From: Actinophytocola xanthii
GTDB taxonomy: Bacteria; Actinomycetota; Actinomycetes; Mycobacteriales; Pseudonocardiaceae
Length of the DNA: 64,000 nt
Assembly: GCF_001921205.1 (NCBI RefSeq)
Contig: NZ_MSIE01000005.1
Span: 62,001 to 126,000 of the forward strand
Reading direction: 5' to 3'
The number at the start of each line of letters is the position of its first letter. Positions within the stretch are counted from its first letter, which is position 1. Both the position numbers and the translations under genes were made by a program. The notes under the pieces are model-generated. The model did not search any database. It worked only from the letters and a program-made list of their open reading frames with translations, and was not told the DNA's origin. Below are positions 17,926 through 26,428 of this stretch, in pieces.

Positions 17926-18190
17926 CCTGTCACCTCCCGTCCTCACCACAAGTTTACGGACGTGCGCGCACTCGCCGGTCGAACCGGTCACGAGCGGCGT
18001 CCCCGCGGGGTGTGCTGAGCGCGCGGGGCTCAACCAAGTAGAGCACGGCGGCGAGGAGAACGCGTTTGCGCACCGTGCGAGAATCGGACCGTCCCGGAGA
18101 GCTTCGGCGTGGAGGATTCGGCGTGTTCAGCCATCGGCCCTACTGATCGTCCCGTGCCGACCACGACCACATCCGAAGCTAGGACTCGCC
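17926..18190. other. Divergent intergenic region between hrcA and hisS
   Basis: 265 bases without a gene. It must hold both promoters. A short palindrome CCGGTCGAACCGG lies at 17975-17987. No CIRCE (TTAGCACTC-N9-GAGTGCTAA), riboswitch or T-box structure was recognised. Confidence 0.4.
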
Positions 18191-19474
18191 GTGAAGATGG
18201 ACAACAGCCCGGCCAGGGGCACCCGTGACCTGCTCCCGGACGCGGTGGCCACCCGCGACCGCGTCCTCGGGCTGATCCAGGAGATCTACCGGCGCTTCGG
18301 CTACCAGCGCATCGAGACCCCGGCACTCGAACGCATCGAGCGGCTCACCGGGGGCCAGGGCGGGGAGAACGAGAAGCTGCTGTTCCGCGTCCTGCGCCGT
18401 GGCCTGGACGAGCAACTCCCGGCGGGACCGCTCGCCGACCTGGTGGACCTGGGCCTGCGCTACGACCTGACCGTGCCGCTCACCCGGTTCTACAGCCAGT
18501 ACCGCGCCGAGCTGCCCCAGCCGTTCCGCTCGTTCCAGTTCGGGCCGGTCTGGCGGGCGGAGCGCCCGCAGAAGGGCCGCTACCGGCAGTTCTACCAGTG
18601 CGACATCGACCTGCTCGGCGAGCCGAGCGTGCTCGCCGAGGCCGAGCTGATCGAGGCGACCACCGCCGCGCTGGCCGCGGTCGGGCTCACCGGCACGACG
18701 GTCCGGCTGTCCGACCGGCGCTTCCTGGCCGCGCTCGCCGGCGCCGCCGGGGTGCCGGCGGAGGCCAGGGCGGGCTTCTTCGTCACCGTCGACAAGCTCG
18801 ACAAGATCGGCTGGGAGGGCGTGTCGGCGGAGCTGGTGGCGGCGCGGGGGCTGCCGGTGGAGGTGGTGGCGTCGGCCCGGGACAAGATCGGCTCCCTGAC
18901 CGACCTGCCCGCCGACAAGGTCGCCGACGTGCTCGCCGAGGTCGTGCCGACGCTGCCCGAGGAGGTCGCCCAGGACCTGGCGACCACGGCGCGGTCCCTG
19001 GCCGAGCTCCCCGAGGTGCGCTGGTCGTTCGACCCCACGCTCGTGCGCGGGATGGGGTACTACACCGGGCAGATCTTCGAGATCTCGCACCCGGGGTCGG
19101 CCGGCTCGATCGCCGGCGGTGGCCGCTACGACGAGCTCGTCGGCCGCTCGCTGGGCACGGAGGTGCCGGCCTGCGGCTTCTCGATCGGCTTCGAGCGGAT
19201 CGTGGACCTGGTCACCCCGGCACCGCCGGCCGAGCAGCTCGCGGTGCTGTTCGAGGCCGGCGTCCCGGTGCCGACGGCGCTCGCGGTCGCCCGGCGGCTG
19301 CGCGCGGAGCGGGGTGCGGTGGTGTCGACCGTGCGGCGCAGCGGTAAGTTCCCCGCCCAGCTCGCCCGGCTGGAGGGCTGGGGCTTCACCGGCTTCGTGT
19401 CGGTGAAGGCCGAGCAGGACCTCACCGAGCTGCCGGACGTGCGCCAGCTCCGCGGCGACCAGGAGGCCCAGTGA
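18191..19474 (+). CDS. hisS: Histidine--tRNA ligase
   Basis: Class II aminoacyl-tRNA synthetase (427 aa). Motif 1 lies in the first 60 residues (G-T-R-D-L-L-P, Y-R-R-F-G-Y). Motif 2 is shown by F-R-S-F-Q-F-G-P-V-W-R-A-E-R-P. Histidine-specific blocks include R-G-M-G-Y-Y-T-G and G-G-G-R-Y-D-E-L-V-G, and an anticodon-binding domain is C-terminal. The GTG at 18191 has AGGA six bases upstream; the ATG two codons later is the alternative. The stop overlaps the GTG of the EF-hand gene. The essential reaction charges tRNA-His. Confidence 0.93.
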   Translation: MKMDNSPARGTRDLLPDAVATRDRVLGLIQEIYRRFGYQRIETPALERIERLTGGQGGENEKLLFRVLRRGLDEQLPAGPLADLVDLGLRYDLTVPLTRFYSQYRAELPQPFRSFQFGPVWRAERPQKGRYRQFYQCDIDLLGEPSVLAEAELIEATTAALAAVGLTGTTVRLSDRRFLAALAGAAGVPAEARAGFFVTVDKLDKIGWEGVSAELVAARGLPVEVVASARDKIGSLTDLPADKVADVLAEVVPTLPEEVAQDLATTARSLAELPEVRWSFDPTLVRGMGYYTGQIFEISHPGSAGSIAGGGRYDELVGRSLGTEVPACGFSIGFERIVDLVTPAPPAEQLAVLFEAGVPVPTALAVARRLRAERGAVVSTVRRSGKFPAQLARLEGWGFTGFVSVKAEQDLTELPDVRQLRGDQEAQ

Positions 19475-19698
19475 CCGAGCACGTGAGTACCGACGAGGAG
19501 CTGACCAGGACCTTCCGCGAGCTGGACCTGAACCAGGACGGTCAGATCAGCGAGCAGGAGTTCGTCTCCGCCATGTCCGCGCGCGGCGAGGAGATCACCG
19601 ACGCGGAGCTCCGGTCGATCTTCGCCGACGCGGACGCCGACGGGGACGGCCGGATCTCGTTCGCGGAGTTCACCGCGGCGTGGAACCGGGCCGGCTAG
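19471..19698 (+). CDS. EF-hand calcium-binding protein
   Basis: Small acidic protein (75 aa) with two calmodulin-like EF hands: D-L-N-Q-D-G-Q-I-S-E-Q-E at about residues 19-30 and D-A-D-A-D-G-D-G-R-I-S-F around 52-63. Both loops keep the calcium-coordinating acidic positions, so Ca2+ binding is likely. Bacterial calerythrin- and CasA-type proteins are comparable, but the role is unknown. The GTG start overlaps the hisS stop by four bases. The 3' end overlaps that of the convergent membrane-protein gene by 29 bases. Confidence 0.88.
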   Translation: MTEHVSTDEELTRTFRELDLNQDGQISEQEFVSAMSARGEEITDAELRSIFADADADGDGRISFAEFTAAWNRAG

Positions 19699-20122
19699 CC
19701 TTCTGCTGGTCGCGCCGGGCCTCGACCTTCTTGTAGCTCCAGATCAGCAGCGCGAACAGGATGACGCTGGACACGATCAGGCTCGACCCCGTGCTCCAGC
19801 CGGCGAACGGCAGCCAGGGAAAGAGCCTGATCCCCCAGATCACCCCGGCCGCGAGCAGGCCGAGGCCGGCCAGCACCGAGCCGGCGATGCGCAGCGGCGA
19901 GGACACGCTGTCCTCGGCCGCCTTCATCGCCCGGTCGCGCACCGGGTCGACGTACTTCTCCAACGCCGGGAACTCCGAGGCGAGGATGAGCAGACCTGCC
20001 AGCACCAGCAGCAGGCCCGGTCCGGGCAGCACGAGCAGTGCCACCCCGATCAACATCACCACGCCGCCGACGATCGACAGCGTCACACGTTTCACTTGGT
20101 CCTTGGCGGGCATAGTGCCCAT
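19670..20122 (-). CDS. PGPGW (TIGR02611-type) transmembrane protein
   Basis: Membrane protein of 150 aa. Two adjacent hydrophobic segments contain the family signature (V-L-P-G-P-G-L-L-L-V-L-A-G) near residues 25-50. Two more span about 80-125, and a basic C-terminal tail follows. The ATG at 20122 has AGG eight bases upstream; a second ATG at 20113 is possible. Proteins with the PGPGW motif are widespread and uncharacterised. The gene overlaps the EF-hand gene tail to tail. Confidence 0.8.
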   Translation of the reverse strand: MGTMPAKDQVKRVTLSIVGGVVMLIGVALLVLPGPGLLLVLAGLLILASEFPALEKYVDPVRDRAMKAAEDSVSSPLRIAGSVLAGLGLLAAGVIWGIRLFPWLPFAGWSTGSSLIVSSVILFALLIWSYKKVEARRDQQKASRPGSTPR

Positions 20123-20157
20123 AATCCTGGCCTGCGCGGGGCGATCTCGCCCAACGG

Positions 20158-21363
20158 CTACACGCGGACCGGCACGCTGGCCGCGCCCCGCAGGTTGAGC
20201 CGACCGTTCCAGGTGACCTCGCCGTCCAGCGCCAGGGACGGGAACCGCGAGACCAGCCGGCCGATCGCGACCCTGCCCTCCAGCCTGGCCAGAGCCGCGC
20301 CGAGGCAGTGGTGGTGCCCGGCGCCGAACGACACGTGCCGGTGCGCGTCGGCGCGCTCGATGTCGACGGTGTCGGCGGTCGGTCCCCAGTACCGCTCGTC
20401 CCGGTTGGCCGAGCCGAGGCACGCGATGACGAACGCACCGGCCGGGATCTCCCGGTCGGCCAGCACGTGGGGCGCGGTGGTGATCCGGCGGGTCTGCTGT
20501 ACCGGACTGTCGTAGCGCAGGAGCTCCTCGACGGCGTTGCCGGCGAGCTCGGGCCGCGCCCGCAGCAGCTCGAGCTGCGCGGGGTTGCGCAGCAGCGCGA
20601 CGGTCCCGTTGGAGATCAGGTTCACCGTGGTCTCGTGCCCGGCGATGTAGAGCAGCAGCACCTGGGCGACGAGCTCGTCGTCGCTGAGCTTGTCGCCGTC
20701 CTGCTCGGCCTGGATCAGCGCGGTGAGCAGGTCGTCGGCCGGGTTGGCCCGCTTCCAGGCGATGATCTCCCGCGTCATCCCGGACAGGGCCACCTCGGCC
20801 TCGCGGATGGCCGCCAGCACCTCCGGGTCGGTGACGACCTCAAGCGAGCGCACGAGCGTGCCGCTCAGCTCCCGCAGGCGCACGTGGTCGGTCGGCGGGG
20901 TGCCGAGCATCGTGGAGATGACCGCGAACGGCAGCGGGAACGCCAGCTCCTCGACCAGGTCGACCGAGCCGCCGTCGGCGATGCGGTCGAGCGACTCGTC
21001 GACCAGCCGCGTGACCATCGGCTCCAGGGCCGCGACCGCACGCTGGGTGAACACCTTGGTGACCAGCGAGCGCAGCCGGGTGTGGTCGGGTGGGTCGCGG
21101 TCGAGCATGGACAGCGACAGGGCGCCGGCGCGGTCGCCGGCGATGGCCCGGGCCTGGTCCAGCAGCGGGCCCTCGGCGAGATGGCGGTCCTCGACGGAGA
21201 GCCCGGCCCGCAGCAGCTGCGTCACATCCGCGTAGTGGGAGACGAACCAGAAACCGAGGGGGTGCTCCTGGACCCGCTCGGCGTCCCGCACCTCGCGGTA
21301 GTGCGCGTACGGGTCGCCGAAGAACCCCTCGACGGTCGGGTTGAACACGAGAGTGTCGGTCAC
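20158..21363 (-). CDS. Cytochrome P450
   Basis: Soluble class I bacterial P450 (401 aa). The I-helix oxygen-activation motif A-G-H-E-T-T is at residues 241-246 and the ExxR pair is Glu280 and Arg283. The heme loop F-G-A-G-H-H-H-C-L-G has the thiolate ligand Cys353. All hallmarks are intact, so it should be active. The GTG start has GGAGGAAC upstream. It is transcribed divergently from a TetR gene with palindromes between them, suggesting induction by its substrate. No ferredoxin or reductase gene is next to it. Substrate unknown; the sequence resembles the CYP105/107-like group only in a general way. Confidence 0.94.
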   Translation of the reverse strand: MTDTLVFNPTVEGFFGDPYAHYREVRDAERVQEHPLGFWFVSHYADVTQLLRAGLSVEDRHLAEGPLLDQARAIAGDRAGALSLSMLDRDPPDHTRLRSLVTKVFTQRAVAALEPMVTRLVDESLDRIADGGSVDLVEELAFPLPFAVISTMLGTPPTDHVRLRELSGTLVRSLEVVTDPEVLAAIREAEVALSGMTREIIAWKRANPADDLLTALIQAEQDGDKLSDDELVAQVLLLYIAGHETTVNLISNGTVALLRNPAQLELLRARPELAGNAVEELLRYDSPVQQTRRITTAPHVLADREIPAGAFVIACLGSANRDERYWGPTADTVDIERADAHRHVSFGAGHHHCLGAALARLEGRVAIGRLVSRFPSLALDGEVTWNGRLNLRGAASVPVRV

Positions 21364-21380
21364 CGTTCCTCCCCCTCACA

Positions 21381-21412
21381 TACACCGTGTAGGTAACATA
21401 CAGACCGTATGT
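21381..21412. promoter_or_regulatory. Operators between P450 and TetR genes
   Basis: Two palindromes: TACACCGTGTA (21381-21391) and ACATAC-N5-GTATGT (21396-21412). They share the A-C-A-T-A-C half-site with the bases just 5' of the first. They overlap both promoters and are the likely TetR binding sites. Confidence 0.6.
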
Positions 21413-21414
21413 CG

Positions 21415-21420
21415 TACACT
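21415..21420 (+). promoter_or_regulatory. -10 element of the TetR gene, leaderless type
   Basis: TACACT ends six bases before the ATG at 21427. It directly follows the operator palindrome, consistent with autorepression. Confidence 0.5.
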
Positions 21421-21426
21421 TCGCGC

Positions 21427-22065
21427 ATGTCAACGGTGAAGAGCCGGCGCGACCAGTTCTCTGAGGCCACCCGGGCCGCGCTGCTGGACGCCGCCACCCG
21501 GCGGTTCGCGAGTCTGGGCTTCGCCGGCACCTCGCTGGAGGACGTGGCGGCCGACATCCAGGCCACCCGGGGCGCGGTGTACCACCACTTCTCGAGCAAG
21601 AAGGCGTTGTTCCAGGCGGTCTTCGAGCGGCTGGAGAACGAGGCCGTGGAGCGCGCGGCGAGGGCGGGAGCCCGGGGCGCGGACCCGTGGCAGGCCGCGC
21701 TGCTGGCCCTCGAGGAGTTCCTCACCCACTGCTGCGAGCCGGTGTACGGCCGGGTGGTGTGGCAGGAGGGCCCGCTCGCGCTCGGCTGGTCGGGCTGGCT
21801 GGAGGCGGAGCAGAAGTACGCCTACGGGCTGGTCGAGAACTACGTCCGCGCCCTGCTGGCCGACGGCTCCCTGGCCCCCGTCCCACTGGAGCCGACGACC
21901 CAACTGGCCTTCGGCCTCCTCGGCGCCGCCGGCCAGGCCCTGGCCGCCGCGCCTCCCGAGGAACGCCCCCGCCTGAGGACCGAGTACCGCGACGTGATCG
22001 CGAGAATGCTGGTGGGGTTGCGGGCCGAGGAGCGGGAGCGACGGAGCGGACACCGTCTGGACTGA
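21427..22065 (+). CDS. TetR-family regulator of the P450 gene
   Basis: One-component repressor (212 aa). The helix-turn-helix lies at about residues 15-55 (A-A-L-L-D-A-A-T-R-R-F and T-S-L-E-D-V-A-A-D, then R-G-A-V-Y-H-H-F-S-S-K). The C-terminal part is the ligand pocket. An ATG at 21409 would lie within an operator palindrome, while the ATG at 21427 stands six bases after TACACT, so the latter is preferred. It is divergent from the P450 gene, its probable target. Confidence 0.88.
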   Translation: MSTVKSRRDQFSEATRAALLDAATRRFASLGFAGTSLEDVAADIQATRGAVYHHFSSKKALFQAVFERLENEAVERAARAGARGADPWQAALLALEEFLTHCCEPVYGRVVWQEGPLALGWSGWLEAEQKYAYGLVENYVRALLADGSLAPVPLEPTTQLAFGLLGAAGQALAAAPPEERPRLRTEYRDVIARMLVGLRAEERERRSGHRLD

Positions 22066-22159
22066 GGAGCGCCCGCAGGCGCGCCAGCGCCGAGGACGCG
22101 ACGAGGGAAGACGGTGTCTTAGCGCAGTCGCGGGAGCGACCATCAAATACAGCCAGAAT

Positions 22160-23407
22160 TCACGTCAGGCGGCGGACTACTGCGTCGGCTAGTAGGCGGC
22201 CCCGTGGGGTGAGTACGCAGCGGCCGAACCGGCCGTTGACGCCTTCCAGCGCCGCCGCGTCCAACAAGCCCTCGGCCGCCGCGCGGGTGGCTTCCCTTCT
22301 CGCCTCGGGCTCCAGCGCGTCCACCACCAGCCCGTCGACCAGACGCAGCTCGAGCATGACCCGCTCCAGGTGACGCTCCTCCTCGGACAGGACCTCGCGC
22401 GCCGCCGCGGGGGACCGCCCCTCCGCCAGCGCCTCGCTGTACCTGGCCGGGTGTCGCACGTTCCACCAGCGCACGCCCCCGACATGGCTGTGCGCCCCGG
22501 GCCCCACGCCCCACCAGTCGGCCCCACGCCAGTAGCCGAGGTTGTGCCGGCACCACGCTGCCAGGCCCGCCGCCCAGTTGGACACTTCGTACCAGTGCAG
22601 CCCGGCCGCCGAGAGGGCCGCGTCCACCTGCTCGTAGCGCTGGGCCAGCACATCGTCCGCCGGCGCCGGCAGCTCGCCGCGGGACACCCGGCGGGCCAGC
22701 GCGGTGCCCTCCTCGACGATCAGCGCGTACGCCGAGACGTGGTCCACCCCGGCCTCGAGCACCGCCGCCAGCGACGCGGCCAGGTCCTCCTCGCGCTCCC
22801 CCGGCGTGCCGTAGATCAGGTCCAGGTTCACGTGCTCGAAACCCGCCGCCGCGGCCTCCCGGGCGGCGGCCACGGCGCGGCCGGGGGTGTGGGTGCGGTC
22901 GAGCACCGCCAGGACGTGCGAAGCGGCCGACTGCATGCCGAGCGAGACCCGGGTGAAGCCCGCCTCCCGGATCCCGGCGAAGAACGCCGGCGAGGTCGAC
23001 TCGGGGTTGGACTCGGTGGTCACCTCGGCGTCCGGGGCGAGGCCGACGCCGGCCCGTACCGCGTCCAGGACGTCGGCCAGGCCCTTCTCGCCGAGCAGTG
23101 ACGGGGTGCCGCCGCCCACGAAGACCGTGTCGGCCGGCGGCGGGTCGCCCAGCACGCGCGCGGCCAGCTCCAGCTCGCGCCGCACCCCGTCGAGCCAGGA
23201 CCGCGGGGACGCCGGCGAGGTCGCGAGCTCGGCGGCGGTATAGGTGTTGAAGTCGCAGTACCCGCAGCGGGTGGCGCAGAACGGCACGTGCACGTAGACG
23301 CCGAACGGTCGGCGTCCGAGGCCGCGCAGGGCGGACTCGGGCAACGTGCCGTCGGGAGGCGCGGCGTCGCCGTCGGGGAGCGCGGATGGCACTCCCCCAT
23401 CCTCCAC
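22160..23407 (-). CDS. hemW: Radical SAM heme chaperone HemW
   Basis: Radical SAM protein (415 aa) that delivers heme to membrane targets; older annotations call it coproporphyrinogen oxidase-like. The iron-sulfur motif C-x-x-x-C-x-x-C is Cys44, Cys48, Cys51 in V-P-F-C-A-T-R-C-G-Y-C-D-F. The extra fourth Cys typical of true HemN is absent, supporting HemW. V-G-G-G-T-P-S and N-P-E-S complete the SAM barrel, and a HemN C-terminal domain follows. GTG start with GAGG upstream. In mycobacteria the homolog is also near the hrcA-dnaJ2 block. Confidence 0.93.
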   Translation of the reverse strand: MEDGGVPSALPDGDAAPPDGTLPESALRGLGRRPFGVYVHVPFCATRCGYCDFNTYTAAELATSPASPRSWLDGVRRELELAARVLGDPPPADTVFVGGGTPSLLGEKGLADVLDAVRAGVGLAPDAEVTTESNPESTSPAFFAGIREAGFTRVSLGMQSAASHVLAVLDRTHTPGRAVAAAREAAAAGFEHVNLDLIYGTPGEREEDLAASLAAVLEAGVDHVSAYALIVEEGTALARRVSRGELPAPADDVLAQRYEQVDAALSAAGLHWYEVSNWAAGLAAWCRHNLGYWRGADWWGVGPGAHSHVGGVRWWNVRHPARYSEALAEGRSPAAAREVLSEEERHLERVMLELRLVDGLVVDALEPEARREATRAAAEGLLDAAALEGVNGRFGRCVLTPRGRLLADAVVRRLT

Positions 23408-23413
23408 GCCGCC

Positions 23414-24145
23414 TCAGCGGAAGACGAGCAGGGTCACCACGGTCGCGCCGGCGGCGATCACCAGGAACGCGATCCCGAAGACGGGTGCCCGGCGGAACCA
23501 CGGGGTGTGGCGGTCGAGCGCGACCCGGCCGGGGCCGGTGAACAGCAGCGTGAACGCCGCCGCGGCGAACATCAGCTCCAACTCGACGCCGCCGAGGAAC
23601 ACCTCCCGGTCCCAGGTGATCGCGATGACGTTGGCCATCACGCCGAGCACCGCGGCCGCACCGGCCGGGGTGAACAGGCCGAGCACCAGCAGCGCCCCAC
23701 CGGCGGTCTCGCTCACCGCGAGGACCCAGGCCAGGATCTTGGGCTCGGTGAAGCCGAACTGGGTGAGCATCTGCTCGGTGGCACCCATGCCCAGGTCGGT
23801 GAACCAGCCGAACAGCTTGTCCAGGCCGTGCGCGACGAACGCCCCACCCAACACGAGCCGCAGCACGAGCAGGCCGACGTCCAGCCCGCCGTGCCACTGG
23901 GGCGAGCGGCGGGCCAGCTCCGCCTCGAAACCCGATCCGTACTGGTCATCACCGTCGTCGTAGCTCTGGGTGCCGCCCGGCGTGGCGGTCGAGGAGCTGG
24001 TGTAGCCGGCGTCGTCGAACATCGAGGTGTTCGAGCCGCTCGAGGACGGGCGGCCGTAGCCGGAGAGGTCCTCGGTGTCGGCGTTGTAGAAGCTGCCGTC
24101 CGAGTAGCCACCCGTGGTGCGCGGGCGGTCGTCGTCAGTAGTCAC
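23414..24145 (-). CDS. DoxX-family membrane protein
   Basis: Membrane protein (243 aa). The first 90 residues are hydrophilic and rich in Ser, Gly, Asp and Tyr (low complexity). Four hydrophobic segments of the DoxX fold follow, beginning with L-R-L-V-L-G-G-A-F-V-A-H-G and containing G-L-F-T-P-A-G-A-A-A. In mycobacteria a DoxX protein works with SodA and SseA in thiol-oxidative stress resistance. TAGTCT lies seven bases before the GTG, so the mRNA may be leaderless. It is probably co-transcribed with hemW, six bases downstream. Confidence 0.85.
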   Translation of the reverse strand: MTTDDDRPRTTGGYSDGSFYNADTEDLSGYGRPSSSGSNTSMFDDAGYTSSSTATPGGTQSYDDGDDQYGSGFEAELARRSPQWHGGLDVGLLVLRLVLGGAFVAHGLDKLFGWFTDLGMGATEQMLTQFGFTEPKILAWVLAVSETAGGALLVLGLFTPAGAAAVLGVMANVIAITWDREVFLGGVELELMFAAAAFTLLFTGPGRVALDRHTPWFRRAPVFGIAFLVIAAGATVVTLLVFR

Positions 24146-24155
24146 CCAGCGGAGA

Positions 24156-25076
24156 CTAGTACGCGCCGTGGACGAGGTTCTCCGGCTCCTCGCCCGCGGC
24201 GAACCGGGCGACCTCGGCGGCCACGACCGCGTAGGCCCGCCGGGAGTAGTCGTGCACGCTGCCCGCCACGTGCGGGGTCAGCAGCAGCCCCGGCGCGGTC
24301 CACAGCGGGTGGTCGGGCGGCAGCGGCTCGGGTTCGGTGACGTCCAGCGCGGCCCGCAGGCGCCCGCTCCGCAGCTCGGCGACCAGCGCGTCGGTGTGCA
24401 CGACCTTGCCGCGGGCGGCGTTGACCAGCACCGCCCCGTCCGGCATGCGGGCCAGGAACCGAGCGTCGACCAGCCCCGTGGTCGCCTCGGTGAGCGGCAC
24501 CATGAGCACGACGGCGTCGTGCTCGCCCAGCAGATCGGGCACCTCGTCGATGCCGTGGATCTCGACACCGTCGGCGTCGCGCCGAGCTCGGCTGCCGACC
24601 AGCGTCGCCGTCGCGTCGCACGCCTCGAGCCGGCGCCGCATCCGCTGGCCGAGGTCGCCCGCGCCGAGCACGAGGACCCGCTTGTCCTGGAGGGTGTCGG
24701 TGGGCCGGCGGGTCCAGTTCCGGTCCACCCGCGCCCGCTCGAACGGGATCAGCTCGCGGTAGATCGCGATCAGCGCGCCCAGGGCCCACTCCGCCGTGCT
24801 CCCGCCGTGCGCGCCCCGTGCCGTGGACAGCAGGACGTGCTCGGGGATGCGACCGACCCAGTTCTCGGCGCCGGTGGTGAGGAGCTGGATCAGCCGCAGG
24901 CTCGGCAGCTGCTCGACGTAGACGGCCGGATCGGTCTCGGCGAGGAAGCTCGGCACGAGCACCTCGGCGTCCCCGGGCAGCGGTGCCCCGGGGTCGTACC
25001 GGACCACGGTGATGTTGCCAACACCCGCGAGCGCGGCGACGCCCTGCTCGTCGGGCACCAGGACAGTGATCGTCAC
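24156..25076 (-). CDS. D-2-hydroxyacid dehydrogenase
   Basis: NAD(P)-dependent dehydrogenase (306 aa) acting on a 2-hydroxy or 2-oxo acid. The nucleotide-binding Rossmann motif is G-A-G-D-L-G at 138-143. Catalytic residues are Arg222 (N-A-A-R-G), Glu250 (E-P-E-P-L-P) and His269 (T-P-H-V-A-G). The GTG at 25076 begins the conserved V-T-I-T-V-L-V-P. An upstream GTG would add seven residues. The motif pattern fits phosphoglycerate-dehydrogenase-like and glyoxylate/hydroxypyruvate reductases; the substrate is not determined. It is divergent from a lipoprotein gene 53 bases away. Confidence 0.9.
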   Translation of the reverse strand: MTITVLVPDEQGVAALAGVGNITVVRYDPGAPLPGDAEVLVPSFLAETDPAVYVEQLPSLRLIQLLTTGAENWVGRIPEHVLLSTARGAHGGSTAEWALGALIAIYRELIPFERARVDRNWTRRPTDTLQDKRVLVLGAGDLGQRMRRRLEACDATATLVGSRARRDADGVEIHGIDEVPDLLGEHDAVVLMVPLTEATTGLVDARFLARMPDGAVLVNAARGKVVHTDALVAELRSGRLRAALDVTEPEPLPPDHPLWTAPGLLLTPHVAGSVHDYSRRAYAVVAAEVARFAAGEEPENLVHGAY

Positions 25077-25129
25077 GGTTGCCCAGCCTCTCACGGGAGG
25101 TTCACCCCAGCTCACCTAGCTTGGCAGCC

Positions 25130-26305
25130 ATGGCACGCAGGTGGCGGGGGCTGGTGGCCGGGCTGGCGGTAGGCGGGGTGCTGGCCGCCTCCGGGTGCGC
25201 CACGTTCACCGACCAGCCGAAGGACTGGCGGCCGCAGGACCAGGTGACGCCGCAGGCGGCTCCGGAGCCGAACGGACCCGGCGGCGGGACCTCCGGCGGG
25301 GGCGGGGAGCAGCGGCCGCGTCCCTCGGAGATCCCGCCCCCCGACGGGTGCACGGACTTCGACCCCGCGGTCATCGCCACCTGCCTGGACAAGGTCACCG
25401 CGGTGGCGGCCCTGCCGGGGGACGGCAGCGACCCGACGGCCATCGTGGGTGAGCGCACCACCGGCCGGATCCTGCGGGTGAAGAAGGACACCGAGCCCCA
25501 GGTGCTGGCGACGATCCCGGTGAACCCGGCCGGCGACGGCGGCCTGACCGGCCTCGCCCTCTCCCCCACCTACAGCGAGGACCAGCTGCTCTTCGCCTAC
25601 ATCACCACGCCGACCGACAACCGCCTGGTGCGCATCGCGCCGGGCGACACCCCCAAGCCGGTGATCACCGGCATCCCGCGCGGCGCTACCGGCAACCGCG
25701 GCGCGCTGACCTCGGACCGCCGCGGTGCCTTGCTGCTGGCCACCGGTGACGCCGGCAACCCGGCGCTCGCGGGGAACCCACGGTCGCAGGCCGGCAAGGT
25801 GCTGCGGGTGGACGCCGCCGGCGCACCGGCCCCGGGCAACCCGACGGCGGGCTCGCCGGTCGTGTCCGGCGGGCTGCGCTCCCCCGGCGGGATCTGTGCG
25901 AGCCCGGACGGGTCGATGGTCTGGGTGACCGACCGCGGGGCCGACCGGGATCTGCTCTACCGGCTCCAGCCCGGCAAGCCGCTCCGCACCGCGGCGTGGA
26001 GCTGGCCCGACCGGCCCGGGGTCGCCGGGTGCCTGGCGGTCCCCGGCGCCGTCTGGGTCGCGATGTCGAGGGCGGGCAACCTGCAGACGCTCCCGCTGGC
26101 CGACGACGGGTCCTTCAGCGGCAAGCCGGTGGTCAGCATGGCTGACGAGGAGGGCCTGGGGCTGCTCGGCGGGATGGACCTGGTCAACGAGCAGGTGGGG
26201 GTCCTCGGCACGGTCAACAAGGACGGGGGCAAGCCCGTGTCCAGCGACGACCGGGTGGTCACGCTCGTGCTGACCGGCGGTGGCGGCGGCGGTTCGGCGG
26301 ACTGA
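25130..26305 (+). CDS. Lipoprotein of the PQQ-dependent sugar dehydrogenase-like family
   Basis: Extracytoplasmic lipoprotein (391 aa). The signal has a twin-Arg-like basic start (M-A-R-R-W-R) and ends at lipobox A-S-G-C with Cys23. A Gly/Pro-rich linker follows. The remainder resembles the glucose/sorbosone dehydrogenase six-bladed propeller (G-L-T-G-L-A-L-S-P, G-G-L-R-S-P-G-G-I). Many family members in actinobacteria lack demonstrated PQQ binding. The ATG at 25130 has no clear ribosome-binding site but TAGCTT seven bases upstream. Enzymatic role uncertain; a surface sugar-binding or oxidising function is possible. Confidence 0.75.
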   Translation: MARRWRGLVAGLAVGGVLAASGCATFTDQPKDWRPQDQVTPQAAPEPNGPGGGTSGGGGEQRPRPSEIPPPDGCTDFDPAVIATCLDKVTAVAALPGDGSDPTAIVGERTTGRILRVKKDTEPQVLATIPVNPAGDGGLTGLALSPTYSEDQLLFAYITTPTDNRLVRIAPGDTPKPVITGIPRGATGNRGALTSDRRGALLLATGDAGNPALAGNPRSQAGKVLRVDAAGAPAPGNPTAGSPVVSGGLRSPGGICASPDGSMVWVTDRGADRDLLYRLQPGKPLRTAAWSWPDRPGVAGCLAVPGAVWVAMSRAGNLQTLPLADDGSFSGKPVVSMADEEGLGLLGGMDLVNEQVGVLGTVNKDGGKPVSSDDRVVTLVLTGGGGGGSAD

Positions 26306-26381
26306 CCCGAACACGCACGCGTGTCCGTGTGCGTTCCGTGTGGCGCTCCTGCGTAGCGTGCCGGGCCTGGGGACCCGCGAC

Positions 26382-26420
26382 GGGGGTACCGGACGAGCCA
26401 GGGGGCCGTCCGGCACCCCC
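26382..26420. terminator. Stem-loop between convergent genes
   Basis: Arms GGGGGTACCGGACG (26382-26395) and CGTCCGGCACCCCC (26407-26420) pair at 13 of 14 positions around an 11-base loop. It lies between the ends of the lipoprotein gene and the SARP gene, where a bidirectional terminator is expected. Confidence 0.6.
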
Positions 26421-26428
26421 GCCCGCGT

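Noticed and set aside
17926-18190. Search for a CIRCE element before hrcA
   Set aside because: Only CACTC-like and palindromic CCGGTCGAACCGG fragments were found. No TTAGCACTC-N9-GAGTGCTAA arrangement is present.
22049-22118. Inverted repeat GACACCGTCT / AGACGGTGTC after the TetR gene
   Set aside because: The arms are ten bases and the loop is 50 bases, too loose to call a terminator or operator.
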